The position numbers and the translations under genes are program-made. A stretch of 32,113 nt of DNA from contig CAZNJI010000007.1 of assembly GCA_964573395.1 (NCBI GenBank), positions 1-32,113 on the forward strand. Reading direction: 5' to 3'. Positions within the stretch are counted from its first letter, which is position 1, and every line of letters begins with the position of its first letter. The notes beneath the pieces are model-generated. The model was not told the DNA's origin. It saw only the letters and a program-made list of their open reading frames with translations, and did no database searches. This DNA is from DATIBQ01 sp964573395 (GTDB lineage: Bacteria; Patescibacteriota; Minisyncoccia; Phycocordibacterales; UBA9973). Positions 14,854 to 21,050 of the stretch are shown piece after piece.

Positions 14854-15507
14854 ATGGCGAAAGCAGTAGTACAGACGACTGAGACTTTTAATTCCTTCGC
14901 AGAAAAAATGATTGCGAAAGGATATGGATTTGCGAACAAGAAAGAAATAAATTCTCTGTTGCAGCAGCTTGAGGCAGTAAGCCCGTATGAAGGAAAAGAA
15001 TCGACAGGAATGGAAGAAGGGTTTACCTTTTTTGTAAACGGTTTGCGGGTGTATATTTGGTCTTCTTTTGAGAAGAAATTAGGAACCACAAGGATAGGAT
15101 GGGATTCAGGAAAGGTAATTATTACTGAATCGAACAGAGTTATCTATTATGGCCCTGAAATTAGACGGACCAAATTATTCTTTGAACGGCTGCTTATGTG
15201 GGCAGATGTGTTGAAGGAACGAGTACTGAATCGCCCCACTTGCTCGCACTGCAAGCGGCTCATGCGAATTCGGTATACCGAGAACCATCAGTATTACTGG
15301 TATTGCGAAGGTTTTTATCTGGACAGAGAGCATCCGTGGGTATCTCATAAATGGGATGTAAATCTTTCTGAATCTGTTATGAAGTTTTTGAAACAGAAAC
15401 GAGAAAGAACACGAAAGTACAATCTGATGCGGGTAAAAAACAATAAACCTAAGCATGGTACTGCCCGAGAAAAAAAGCGTTCGTGGAAAAAAAGAAACAA
15501 CCCCTAA
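14854..15507 (+). CDS. Hypothetical protein with a partial zinc ribbon and a basic tail (217 aa)
   Basis: An unrecognized protein. Residues 1-60 look helical, 60-105 form beta strands (FTFFVNGLRVYIWSSF, GKVIITESNRVIYYG), and 130-151 hold a zinc-ribbon half site, CSHC, followed by YYWYC at 151. The fourth ligand would have to be His160 or His165 because the usual second Cys of the pair is absent. The tail (about 178-217) is very rich in Lys and Arg, which suggests nucleic-acid binding. The start at ATG 14854 is preferred over TTG 14848: a perfect AGGAGG at 14842-14847 lies 6 nt before it, one of the few strong Shine-Dalgarno sites here. TTGACA at 14780 may be its -35, without a convincing -10. 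A terminator follows. Confidence 0.75.
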   Translation: MAKAVVQTTETFNSFAEKMIAKGYGFANKKEINSLLQQLEAVSPYEGKESTGMEEGFTFFVNGLRVYIWSSFEKKLGTTRIGWDSGKVIITESNRVIYYGPEIRRTKLFFERLLMWADVLKERVLNRPTCSHCKRLMRIRYTENHQYYWYCEGFYLDREHPWVSHKWDVNLSESVMKFLKQKRERTRKYNLMRVKNNKPKHGTAREKKRSWKKRNNP

Positions 15508-15520
15508 TGCATTTTTCATG

Positions 15521-15552
15521 CCCGTACAGATATTCTGTGCGGGTCTTTTATT
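15521..15552 (+). terminator. Rho-independent terminator
   Basis: Arms 15521-15530 and 15534-15543 pair over 10 bp (one G-U) around a 3-nt loop, followed by a T-rich run. Confidence 0.85.
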
Positions 15553-15557
15553 TTGTA

Positions 15558-15563
15558 TATAAT
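15558..15563 (+). promoter_or_regulatory. Perfect -10 box, leaderless spacing
   Basis: TATAAT ends exactly 6 nt before the ATG at 15570. Confidence 0.65.
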
Positions 15564-15569
15564 GCCTCT

Positions 15570-15944
15570 ATGCTATTCCGATTTTTAAAGATTCGAAAAA
15601 TGATTCAGGAGGCGCGGCAGGATCCGGGCAAGCTTGCCGGCGACGAAACGAAAGACATGATCCTTGGCATACTCATACTTCCGGCAATCGGCATATTTCT
15701 GTGGCTTGCGCTGATGTTTATCTTAGGATTTACCACGCTCTTGGGCGGCCCGATGGGATTCTTTAAATTCGTATTCATTGTGAGCGTAGTTGGAACGGTC
15801 GTTTTGGTGAGTATCGTTCGGAAGCTGCTTGCGCTTGTGCATCGCGGCGCGCGGTACGCAGTCGGCAAAACCATAGAAACAGGGAAAGGAGTTCGCGATG
15901 CGGTATTTACCGTACAGAGCGATTCGAGCGAACCGGAGAAATAA
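15570..15944 (+). CDS. Hypothetical membrane protein (124 aa)
   Basis: The protein starts MLFRFLKIRKMIQEARQDPG and has two transmembrane helices (ILGILILPAIGIFLWLALMF and FKFVFIVSVVGTVVLVSIV) with a Gly/Thr-rich loop between them. The C-terminus is basic, then acidic (SDSSEPEK). The frame is open upstream to 15483, but that part covers the previous terminator, and the TATAAT box 6 nt before ATG 15570 fixes the start. I know no family for it. A role in the envelope is all that can be said. Confidence 0.7.
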   Translation: MLFRFLKIRKMIQEARQDPGKLAGDETKDMILGILILPAIGIFLWLALMFILGFTTLLGGPMGFFKFVFIVSVVGTVVLVSIVRKLLALVHRGARYAVGKTIETGKGVRDAVFTVQSDSSEPEK

Positions 15945-15952
15945 TAGGGGAA

Positions 15953-16032
15953 ATAAAAAAACACTCCCTTGGTCCCGGAAACAACTAGCAGTAAACTGTT
16001 CATTGTTTCCAGGACGAAAGGAATGTCCTATG
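15953..16032 (-). ncRNA. Candidate small RNA: long hairpin with U-tract
   Basis: On the minus strand the arms 16026-16003 and 15984-15961 (24 nt each) pair at 23 of 24 positions counting U-G wobbles, with one C-C mismatch. The 18-nt loop contains a CAGT/ACTG mini-stem. The transcript would then run into TTTTTT. Several pairs are U-G on the minus strand but A-C mismatches on the plus strand, so the structure belongs to a minus-strand RNA. A TTGACA-17-TATCCT promoter sits just upstream at 16039-16067, giving an RNA of about 75-80 nt. It lies antisense to nothing known, between two plus-strand genes. It could be a regulatory small RNA or only an elaborate terminator. Confidence 0.55.
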
Positions 16033-16038
16033 TCTAAT

Positions 16039-16067
16039 AGGATATATCCACTCCTCGTTAGTGTCAA
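16039..16067 (-). promoter_or_regulatory. Promoter of the minus-strand hairpin RNA
   Basis: On the minus strand a perfect TTGACA (plus 16062-16067), a 17-bp spacer and TATCCT (plus 16039-16044, 4/6). The predicted start is near 16032, immediately before the hairpin. Confidence 0.55.
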
Positions 16068-16122
16068 GAATTCTCGCGCCACGGCTGTGGAAAACTTTTT
16101 AGGCTAAAAACAGGCCCTTCTA

Positions 16123-16128
16123 TACAAT
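16123..16128 (+). promoter_or_regulatory. -10 box of msrA, leaderless spacing
   Basis: TACAAT ends 6 nt before the ATG at 16135. No Shine-Dalgarno sequence and no clear -35. Confidence 0.5.
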
Positions 16129-16134
16129 ACCACT

Positions 16135-16674
16135 ATGGAATTGCACTATAAAACGATCTACCTAGGGGGAGGCTGTTTTTGGTGCACTGAGGCGGTATTC
16201 AATTCGCTCAAGGGCGTTTCTGAAGTTACCCCTGGGTACATGGGCGGAACCATTCCGAACCCGACCTATGAAATTGTTTCAACCGGCGAGAGCGGCTACG
16301 CAGAGGTTATCCGGGTGAACTACCATGAAGAAAAAATCAGCCTGGCAGACCTGTTGGATATTTTTTTCGCTACGCATGATCCCACGACGCTGAACCAGCA
16401 GGGCAACGACGTAGGATCGCAGTACCGCTCGTGCATTTTCTTTACCGAATCATCGCAAGAAGAGCTGATTCGTAAAGCAATATTGCGTGCCGCTGAAACT
16501 CTGCCGGAAGGGAAAAACATTGTTACCGAAGTCCATCCGGCAACGCACTTCTATGAAGCGGAAGACTACCATCGGAATTATTACGCTACCCATACCGGGC
16601 AGCCCTACTGCCAGCTCGTCATTAGCCCGAAATTGGAAAAACTGCATCGGGGCTATCAAGAAAAGCTAAAATGA
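16135..16674 (+). CDS. msrA: Peptide methionine-(S)-S-oxide reductase MsrA
   Basis: A 179-residue cytoplasmic enzyme that reduces the S-epimer of methionine sulfoxide in proteins and free amino acid. The active site GCFWC is at 13-17 with Cys14 as nucleophile. GYMGG, the segment HDPTTLNQQGNDVGSQYRS and the conserved FYEAEDYHRNYY follow. Cys159 (QPYCQLVISPK) is a candidate resolving Cys; Cys17 in GCFWC is another. Normal family length. The stop overlaps the alkD start (ATGA), so msrA and alkD form a coupled damage-repair operon. Certain call. Confidence 0.97.
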   Translation: MELHYKTIYLGGGCFWCTEAVFNSLKGVSEVTPGYMGGTIPNPTYEIVSTGESGYAEVIRVNYHEEKISLADLLDIFFATHDPTTLNQQGNDVGSQYRSCIFFTESSQEELIRKAILRAAETLPEGKNIVTEVHPATHFYEAEDYHRNYYATHTGQPYCQLVISPKLEKLHRGYQEKLK

Positions 16675-17399
16675 CCGCACGAGATATTGAACGGAAACTG
16701 CGCAAGGCTTCAAGCAAAGAGCGGGCGAAAGCAAGTGCTTGGTTTTTCAAGACAAAGCCTGGGCAATATGGCGCCGGTGATGTATTCATTGGTATACCAG
16801 TGCCAGACATACGAAACATAGTGAAGGAATATGTGCAGTTGCCGCTACCAGAGGTAAGCATACTGCTCGCTTCGCCGATTCATGAATTCCGCTTAGCGGC
16901 GCTCTTGTTGTTGGTAGCGAAATTCAAACGCGGCGATGCCAAGGTGCAAAAACAGATTTATCACTTTTATTTGACGCACAAAAAATACGTGAACAACTGG
17001 GATCTGGTTGATACAAGCGCTCGCGACATTGTGGGGGCATATCTCTATACCGAAGACCGGGCGCGGCTTTTTGCGCTGGCAGCTTCGAAAAACCTCTGGG
17101 ATCGCCGCATCGCCATTGTTGCCACGCATTATTTTATTCAGAAGGAGGATTTCAAAGATTTCATCATTATTGCCGAAATGCTCGTGCATGATTCGCACGA
17201 TCTCATCCAGAAAGCCGTTGGCTGGATGCTGCGGGAAGCGGGAAAGCGGAATAAGCTCGTGCTTACCATGTTTCTTGATAAGTATGCCCACAGCATGCCG
17301 CGAACCATGCTTCGGTATGCCATTGAGCACATGAAAGAAGGGGAACGAAAGCGCTATTTGCGGATGCGGGAAAACCGTCCGGCATCCAAAAAATCGTAA
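16671..17399 (+). CDS. DNA alkylation repair protein, AlkD-like
   Basis: A 242-residue all-helical ALK (HEAT-like repeat) DNA glycosylase that removes N3- and N7-alkylpurines. Conserved blocks are FIGIPVPDIRNIVKEY near residue 40, HEFRLAALLLLVAKF, KYVNNWDLVDTSARDIVGAYL, the WDRRIAIVATHYFI block and LIQKAVGWMLREAGKR, with PRTMLRYAIEHM at the end. Trp and Asp in NNWDLVD and Arg in WDRR correspond to the AlkD active-site cleft. Four-base overlap with msrA indicates co-expression. The C-terminus has a basic extension. Strong family call. Confidence 0.92.
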   Translation: MTARDIERKLRKASSKERAKASAWFFKTKPGQYGAGDVFIGIPVPDIRNIVKEYVQLPLPEVSILLASPIHEFRLAALLLLVAKFKRGDAKVQKQIYHFYLTHKKYVNNWDLVDTSARDIVGAYLYTEDRARLFALAASKNLWDRRIAIVATHYFIQKEDFKDFIIIAEMLVHDSHDLIQKAVGWMLREAGKRNKLVLTMFLDKYAHSMPRTMLRYAIEHMKEGERKRYLRMRENRPASKKS

Positions 17400-17410
17400 G
17401 AGCCAAGTGG

Positions 17411-17416
17411 TATACT
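17411..17416 (+). promoter_or_regulatory. -10 box of the beta-propeller gene
   Basis: TATACT ends 7 nt before the ATG at 17424, near-leaderless. Confidence 0.5.
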
Positions 17417-17423
17417 GGTTTTC

Positions 17424-18695
17424 ATGGAAAATTACGAAGAACGGGGCAAGGATAAAACGAATCCGATCGTGGCAAGCTTGGCGCTGATTGCAATCTTAAC
17501 CGCAATCGCCATCGGGCTGATTGCCTTTCAGCGGGCAATGCTTGGCATTGGCGCGAAACCATCAAGCGATGCTCCTATCGCTGTTGCGGATCTTACCCGG
17601 TATGCAATTTTTAACGATTCACCCGCTGCGGCCGGGGTAGACGTTGACGACTTGGGATTCCACGGATTTTCGCCGAACGGAAAGTTTTTCTTCTTCAGCG
17701 CGTTCAAGGAGGGGGAAACTCCGTCGAATCAGACGTATTTGGTTGACCTTAAGAAAGGCACGGTGCAGAAAGTGGAAGGCGGATCGCCGGTTCGCGGCCT
17801 TAACAATAATGCGTACTTGGAACTCGTTGGCCCGAACGGCTTAACGTTGCACAAGCTAGAAACCGGCACTCAAAAAACGTACCAGGTAGGAGAGAACATT
17901 TTCTCAGGCGTACTATCGCCCGATCAGAAAACATATGCGGTAAACACCCTTGAAGGAATCAAGCTAATCGATCTGAAAAAAGATACGGTAGCTTCGCTCT
18001 CGGCACAGCAGTACGACGGCGCCTATGCCTGGTATAGCGACAGTAAACAGATTCTTGGATTCCAGGAAACCGATGAAAGCCTTTTTGAGGCGGGCAGAGC
18101 GCGCGTGCTTGGCTACTGGAATGTTGCCGATGGAAGCTTTACCAAACTAGAAAATGTTGCCATTCCTGCCAAAACAATCCGCTTCGTTGAGTGGCTTAAA
18201 CAAGATGCAGTGGCGCGGGTAAATACCGGTTTTGATGACGGTTCGCATGACTATCTGGTAAACGTTGCAAGCGGTGCAGTGCTTGATGTTGGAGATACTT
18301 CAGGAGCGCTCATGGGCGGCATGGCAACCGATTCCGTAAAGGGCTATTTCGCACTCATCAATCAAGATTACTCGCAAGAAGGGCGGCCGATTACTGCAAC
18401 CATCTATGACAGCAACCTGGTAATTATTGGTACAACCAAACTTTCGAACAGCCATCTCCGGGAGGGAATCAAGATAATTGACGACCATCGCCTGCTCTAC
18501 ATTCGCCGGGCAATCGATATGAGCCGCGGCTACCAAGTACTGCGGCAGGAATTAGTTTCTCTCGATCTTACTACCGGCACGGAAACCATTATTACGGAAC
18601 TGCCGCTTACGTACGCATCACTTTCGCTGGCACCAGATTACGACACCTGGGTAGTAAGCGCCGGAGGAAAGTTTATAACCGGCAGACTTGATTAA
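17424..18695 (+). CDS. Membrane-anchored TolB/WD40-like beta-propeller protein
   Basis: A 423-residue protein with one N-terminal transmembrane helix (about 14-36) followed by an extracytoplasmic domain of repeated four-strand blades. Repeating patterns such as FSPNGKFFFFSAF, TYLVDLKKGTVQKV, LSPDQKTYAVNTL and IKLIDLKKDTVASL have the strand spacing of TolB-like propellers. A late blade, LVSLDLTTGTETIITELP, follows the same plan. No catalytic motif is visible, so a protein-interaction or envelope-scaffold role is the safest inference. It is followed 25 nt later by another membrane-anchored protein with its own -10 box. Fold likely, function unknown. Confidence 0.7.
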   Translation: MENYEERGKDKTNPIVASLALIAILTAIAIGLIAFQRAMLGIGAKPSSDAPIAVADLTRYAIFNDSPAAAGVDVDDLGFHGFSPNGKFFFFSAFKEGETPSNQTYLVDLKKGTVQKVEGGSPVRGLNNNAYLELVGPNGLTLHKLETGTQKTYQVGENIFSGVLSPDQKTYAVNTLEGIKLIDLKKDTVASLSAQQYDGAYAWYSDSKQILGFQETDESLFEAGRARVLGYWNVADGSFTKLENVAIPAKTIRFVEWLKQDAVARVNTGFDDGSHDYLVNVASGAVLDVGDTSGALMGGMATDSVKGYFALINQDYSQEGRPITATIYDSNLVIIGTTKLSNSHLREGIKIIDDHRLLYIRRAIDMSRGYQVLRQELVSLDLTTGTETIITELPLTYASLSLAPDYDTWVVSAGGKFITGRLD

Positions 18696-18708
18696 ACAGA
18701 GAGGAGTG

Positions 18709-18714
18709 TATACT
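18709..18714 (+). promoter_or_regulatory. -10 box of the MliC-like gene, leaderless spacing
   Basis: TATACT ends 6 nt before ATG 18721, which makes 18721 and not 18688 the start. TTGATT at 18688-18693 may be a weak -35 at 15 bp. Confidence 0.6.
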
Positions 18715-18720
18715 GAAGAT

Positions 18721-19281
18721 ATGGATACAAATAACAACAATGGAATAGCAAAAAGCATCATCCTCGGGATATTAGCTCTCGCGGTACTCTTCGCTGCCTA
18801 CGCGGTAAGCAAAGCTTATCAGAAGAAAAAAGTGGCAAACGACATGGAGCAAGTTGCGCCGCTCACTACCATTGATGCAACCTATCGCTGTGATGCCAAT
18901 AAAACAATCGAGGCATCATTTGGCGACCGGATAGTCGTGCTGAAGTTAAGTGACGGGCGAAATGTTACTTTGCCGCAAACCATCTCAGCTTCAGGCGTGC
19001 GTTTCGCGAATGAAGACGAAACGTTCGTGTTTTGGAATAAGGGAAATACGGCTTTCATAGAAGAAACGGGAACGACAACCTATGTGAACTGCATTGAAAC
19101 CGATCGTTCTGAAAATCCGCCGCTGACCGAAACGCCGCCAGCGGGCGGGTTTGAAACTATGCCTCCGCCTGCAGAAGGAGTGTTCTGTACGATGGATGCG
19201 AAACTCTGCCCAGATGGATCATATGTTGGCCGTATTCCGCCGAATTGCGAATTTGCCCAGTGCCCAGTATTAGGGAAATAG
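18721..19281 (+). CDS. MliC-like (lysozyme inhibitor) membrane-anchored protein with Cys-rich tail
   Basis: A 186-residue protein anchored by one N-terminal helix (SIILGILALAVLFAAYAVS). The middle domain (about 55-132) starts YRCDANKTIEASF and has VVLKLSDGRNVTLPQTISASGV split over two strands, FVFWNKGNTAFIEE and a closing Cys. This order (Cys, DG, SG, F-W-KG-A, Cys) is that of MliC/PliC inhibitors of C-type lysozyme. After a Pro-rich linker a Cys-rich module (CTMDAKLCPDGSYVGRIPP, then CEFAQCP) ends the protein, a small module that I recall from other proteins of these bacteria. Protecting the cell wall from host or competitor lysozyme is inferred from the family. The start follows the leaderless promoter. 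Confidence 0.8.
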   Translation: MDTNNNNGIAKSIILGILALAVLFAAYAVSKAYQKKKVANDMEQVAPLTTIDATYRCDANKTIEASFGDRIVVLKLSDGRNVTLPQTISASGVRFANEDETFVFWNKGNTAFIEETGTTTYVNCIETDRSENPPLTETPPAGGFETMPPPAEGVFCTMDAKLCPDGSYVGRIPPNCEFAQCPVLGK

Positions 19282-19286
19282 GCTCA

Positions 19287-19325
19287 TAAAAAAACTGTCG
19301 ATTTTTAATCGACAGTTTGCTTTTG
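19287..19325. terminator. Bidirectional terminator
   Basis: Arms 19292-19303 and 19307-19318 pair over 12 positions with an A-run before and a T-rich run after. It sits between the MliC-like gene and the convergent frameshifted gene and can serve both. Confidence 0.85.
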
Positions 19326-19333
19326 TTTACAAG

Positions 19334-19625
19334 TTAACTAGTTTCAAGTTTGAAAACCTGTATTGGTTTAGAATCATCTTCGGGCCAGAGAACGCCATAT
19401 CCTCGCTGTTTCCACCACGCTTCAGCAAGCGGCGTTACGTACCTGCCCCAGGCGGCTATTTTCTCTTGAACTTGAGCTCGTTCATAGGGGGTACATTACT
19501 TCATATACGCGTTTTGAATCAACCTGATTTCTTAGTAGCCATTCTCTTCGTATATTTTCAACGTATTTTCTGTACTCACGATCGAGCGTTTCAAACTTTT
19601 CCTGTTCAGATAAGTTCTGATCCAT
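19334..19625 (-). pseudogene. Small hypothetical gene split by a frameshift in a C5 run
   Basis: On the minus strand ATG (19625) opens MDQNLSEQEKFETLDREYRK and reaches a stop at 19482 after 47 residues. The same protein continues in the next frame (YERAQVQEKIAAWGRYV, then TPLAEAWWKQRGYGVLWPED) to a stop at 19334. The total of 292 nt is 3x97+1, so deleting one base restores a 96-residue protein. The shift point is the run of five Cs (plus-strand Gs 19487-19491), a classic slip site for mutation or sequencing error. The protein is helical, then has a Trp-rich end (AWWKQRGYG, PIQVFKLE). A promoter (TTGACT-17-TAGTAT, 19645-19673) and the terminator at 19287-19325 frame it. It fills what otherwise looks like a 460-bp gap. 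No known family. Confidence 0.65.
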
Positions 19626-19644
19626 TGTCTAAAGATTTTTACTG

Positions 19645-19673
19645 ATACTAGCTTAGTCTCGGTTACAAGTCAA
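19645..19673 (-). promoter_or_regulatory. Promoter of the frameshifted gene
   Basis: On the minus strand TTGACT (plus 19668-19673), a 17-bp spacer and TAGTAT (plus 19645-19650). The ATG lies 19 nt downstream of the -10. Confidence 0.5.
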
Positions 19674-19745
19674 AACACGTAGAAGAGGTATATTGAAAAT
19701 GTTTGACAGATATTGATTCTGTAGTAGTGTGGGAAAAAATGTTTT

Positions 19746-20414
19746 ATGACACCATTCATTCTTTGGATTTTACTCGGAGTTTTTCTTATTGTTGTAAGCT
19801 GCTTTCTTTTCTATAAGAAAAGGAAAAGGCAGAAAGAGCTTATTCGTAAGACGCATGCAGTAAGCGAGCGAAGGAACTGGCAGGTAGCATACTTTATGGG
19901 AGAACTTCTTGCTGATGAAGAAAATTTCACCATAGAAGGAAACGAAAGAATTAGAAACCTTAAAAAGGAAATGACTGAGTTCAAAGCTTCAACAGCGAAA
20001 AAGCTCAATGAGTATCGAAATTCACTGCGAGAAACAACAAGGGAAGCGAGGAAAGAAGTTCTATTTGATCCTTTTGATAAGGTTGGCCTTGCTTCAAGCA
20101 TGTATTCTCTCGGAGGAAAAATATTGCAATATGAGGCAAGAATAACCCTCTATCAGTACGAACTTACGATAATATATACCGCCTTAGCACAGCTTACTTC
20201 TTTCCTTAGAACTGATCCGATTTTTTCAGAAAAAACGCTTACTGCTCTTGATGGGGATGTTGCTTATTTAGAAAAAAGACAGAAAACATTGATTCCTTTT
20301 TCTGAACTTGAAAAAGAACAGATAAGGCATATTGAATCTGTGATTAAAAGACTTTCAATTCCAGATATTAGCAATGATCTTTTGCCGCGATTGGCAGTAT
20401 TAAAAACCGCGTAA
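19746..20414 (+). CDS. Membrane-anchored coiled-coil protein (222 aa), hypothetical
   Basis: One N-terminal transmembrane helix (FILWILLGVFLIVVSCFLFY) followed by a basic stop-transfer sequence (KKRKRQK) puts the rest in the cytoplasm. Residues 40-110 are charged and helical (IRNLKKEMTEFKASTAKKL, then RETTREARKEV), fitting a coiled coil, and a second helical region covers 125-215. No enzymatic motif is present. A perfect TTGACA at 19703-19708 may be its -35, with a poor -10 (TAGTGT) at 16 bp. A strong terminator follows at once. A structural or scaffold role is possible; I do not recognize the family. Confidence 0.7.
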   Translation: MTPFILWILLGVFLIVVSCFLFYKKRKRQKELIRKTHAVSERRNWQVAYFMGELLADEENFTIEGNERIRNLKKEMTEFKASTAKKLNEYRNSLRETTREARKEVLFDPFDKVGLASSMYSLGGKILQYEARITLYQYELTIIYTALAQLTSFLRTDPIFSEKTLTALDGDVAYLEKRQKTLIPFSELEKEQIRHIESVIKRLSIPDISNDLLPRLAVLKTA

Positions 20415-20440
20415 GCCGCCCCGAAAAGGGTGGCTTTTTT
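20413..20440 (+). terminator. Rho-independent terminator
   Basis: AGCCGCCC (20414-20421) pairs with GGGTGGCT (20428-20435), with one G-U, and six Ts follow. Confidence 0.9.
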
Positions 20441-20447
20441 GTGTAGA

Positions 20448-20475
20448 TTGACATTAAAAAAATAAGGAATAGAGT
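20448..20475 (+). promoter_or_regulatory. Promoter of the 73-aa gene
   Basis: Perfect TTGACA (20448-20453), a 16-bp spacer and TAGAGT (20470-20475, 4/6). Confidence 0.5.
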
Positions 20476-20490
20476 GGAAAAAAATTATCT

Positions 20491-20712
20491 ATGACAGAAA
20501 TAAGTACTTCACGACCATCTGAGTCTCGCAAGTATAAAAACCAATTGCATGAATTTATCGTCCAACTTTTCTGCCGGCACACCTGGGAGTTAGTAGACAA
20601 GAATGAGGTGTTTCCTGATCCGCCACCAGGTGGATCTATAGCTTTTACCAGGCCGAACATTTGCAGAAAATGTGGCAAAGAAACACTATTGGGAAGCGGT
20701 ATAATTATCTAA
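20491..20712 (+). CDS. Small putative zinc-binding protein (73 aa)
   Basis: An unrecognized protein with CRHTWE near residue 28 and CRKCGKE near residue 58, separated by a Pro/Gly-rich loop (DPPPGGSIAF). Cys28, His30, Cys58 and Cys61 could make one zinc site, a spacing seen in tiny zinc-ribbon proteins, including phage ones. The N-terminal 25 residues are polar. Own promoter and own terminator enclose it. Function unknown. Confidence 0.6.
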   Translation: MTEISTSRPSESRKYKNQLHEFIVQLFCRHTWELVDKNEVFPDPPPGGSIAFTRPNICRKCGKETLLGSGIII

Positions 20713-20725
20713 ACGAAACAAATGA

Positions 20726-20755
20726 AGCCACGCTGAAAAGCGGGCTTTTTCTTTT
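20726..20755 (+). terminator. Rho-independent terminator
   Basis: AGCC/GGCT and CGCT/AGCG stack with one bulged A around a GAAA loop (20726-20746), then TTTTTCTTTT. Confidence 0.85.
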
Positions 20756-20781
20756 GTACCTCATAGTGATAGGAGGTAGAG

Positions 20782-20790
20782 TTATCCACA
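20782..20790 (+). promoter_or_regulatory. DnaA-box consensus next to the lexA promoter
   Basis: TTATCCACA is a perfect match to the DnaA 9-mer and directly abuts the -35 of the lexA unit. It is single, so it is no origin, but could link the unit to DnaA. Chance is possible. Confidence 0.4.
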
Positions 20791-20820
20791 TTGACGAGTG
20801 AACGAACGTTCACATATACT
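20791..20820 (+). promoter_or_regulatory. Promoter with an embedded LexA (SOS) box
   Basis: TTGACG (20791-20796, 5/6), an 18-bp spacer and TATACT (20815-20820). The spacer holds GAACGAACGTTC (20800-20811), which fits GAAC-N4-GTTC, the core of the Gram-positive type LexA (Cheo/DinR) box. It contains the perfect palindrome GAACGTTC. Bound LexA would block polymerase, so the 63-aa gene and lexA should be DNA-damage inducible and autoregulated. Confidence 0.7.
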
Positions 20821-20853
20821 TAGAATATTAATAAAGTAGGTATAAAAATAATT

Positions 20854-21045
20854 ATGTCACGAAATCAAAGTCTAAAAATTATCAAGCAGGAGATCGAACG
20901 TCTTAATCAGCGTATCGACTTAAAAATTATCCAAGGCCGGCGCTATACAGCTGAGTCGAAAATGCATAAAATGCTGTTAGAGCGAATTAAGAAGATGCGG
21001 AAGCCCAGTTTCTTTAGCCGCCTCTCTCAGGCGCTTGCTCACTAA
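20854..21045 (+). CDS. Small basic helical protein (63 aa) in the lexA operon
   Basis: The protein is MSRNQSLKIIKQEIERLNQR followed by a second basic helix with RRYTAESKMHKMLLERIKKM. A heptad-like Ile/Leu pattern suggests a short coiled coil. It is not a known DNA-damage inhibitor by sequence. It is the first gene downstream of the SOS-box promoter and ends 5 nt before the lexA start, so it is co-expressed with lexA. Its position resembles the small SOS genes (such as division inhibitors) that sit beside lexA in other bacteria, though it lacks a transmembrane helix or LysM domain. Function is open. Confidence 0.65.
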   Translation: MSRNQSLKIIKQEIERLNQRIDLKIIQGRRYTAESKMHKMLLERIKKMRKPSFFSRLSQALAH

Positions 21046-21050
21046 GAACC

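Noticed and set aside
16086..16094. DnaA-box-like TGTGGAAAA near msrA
   Set aside because: A single relaxed match with no cluster; expected by chance.
16030..16107. Small plus-strand ORF of 25 codons (starts MSNRIYPLL) before msrA
   Set aside because: It lies over the promoter of the minus-strand hairpin RNA, has a distant ribosome binding site and no conserved feature.
18688..18720. Start of the MliC-like protein at 18688
   Set aside because: It overlaps the previous gene end, and TATACT lies 6 nt before ATG 18721.
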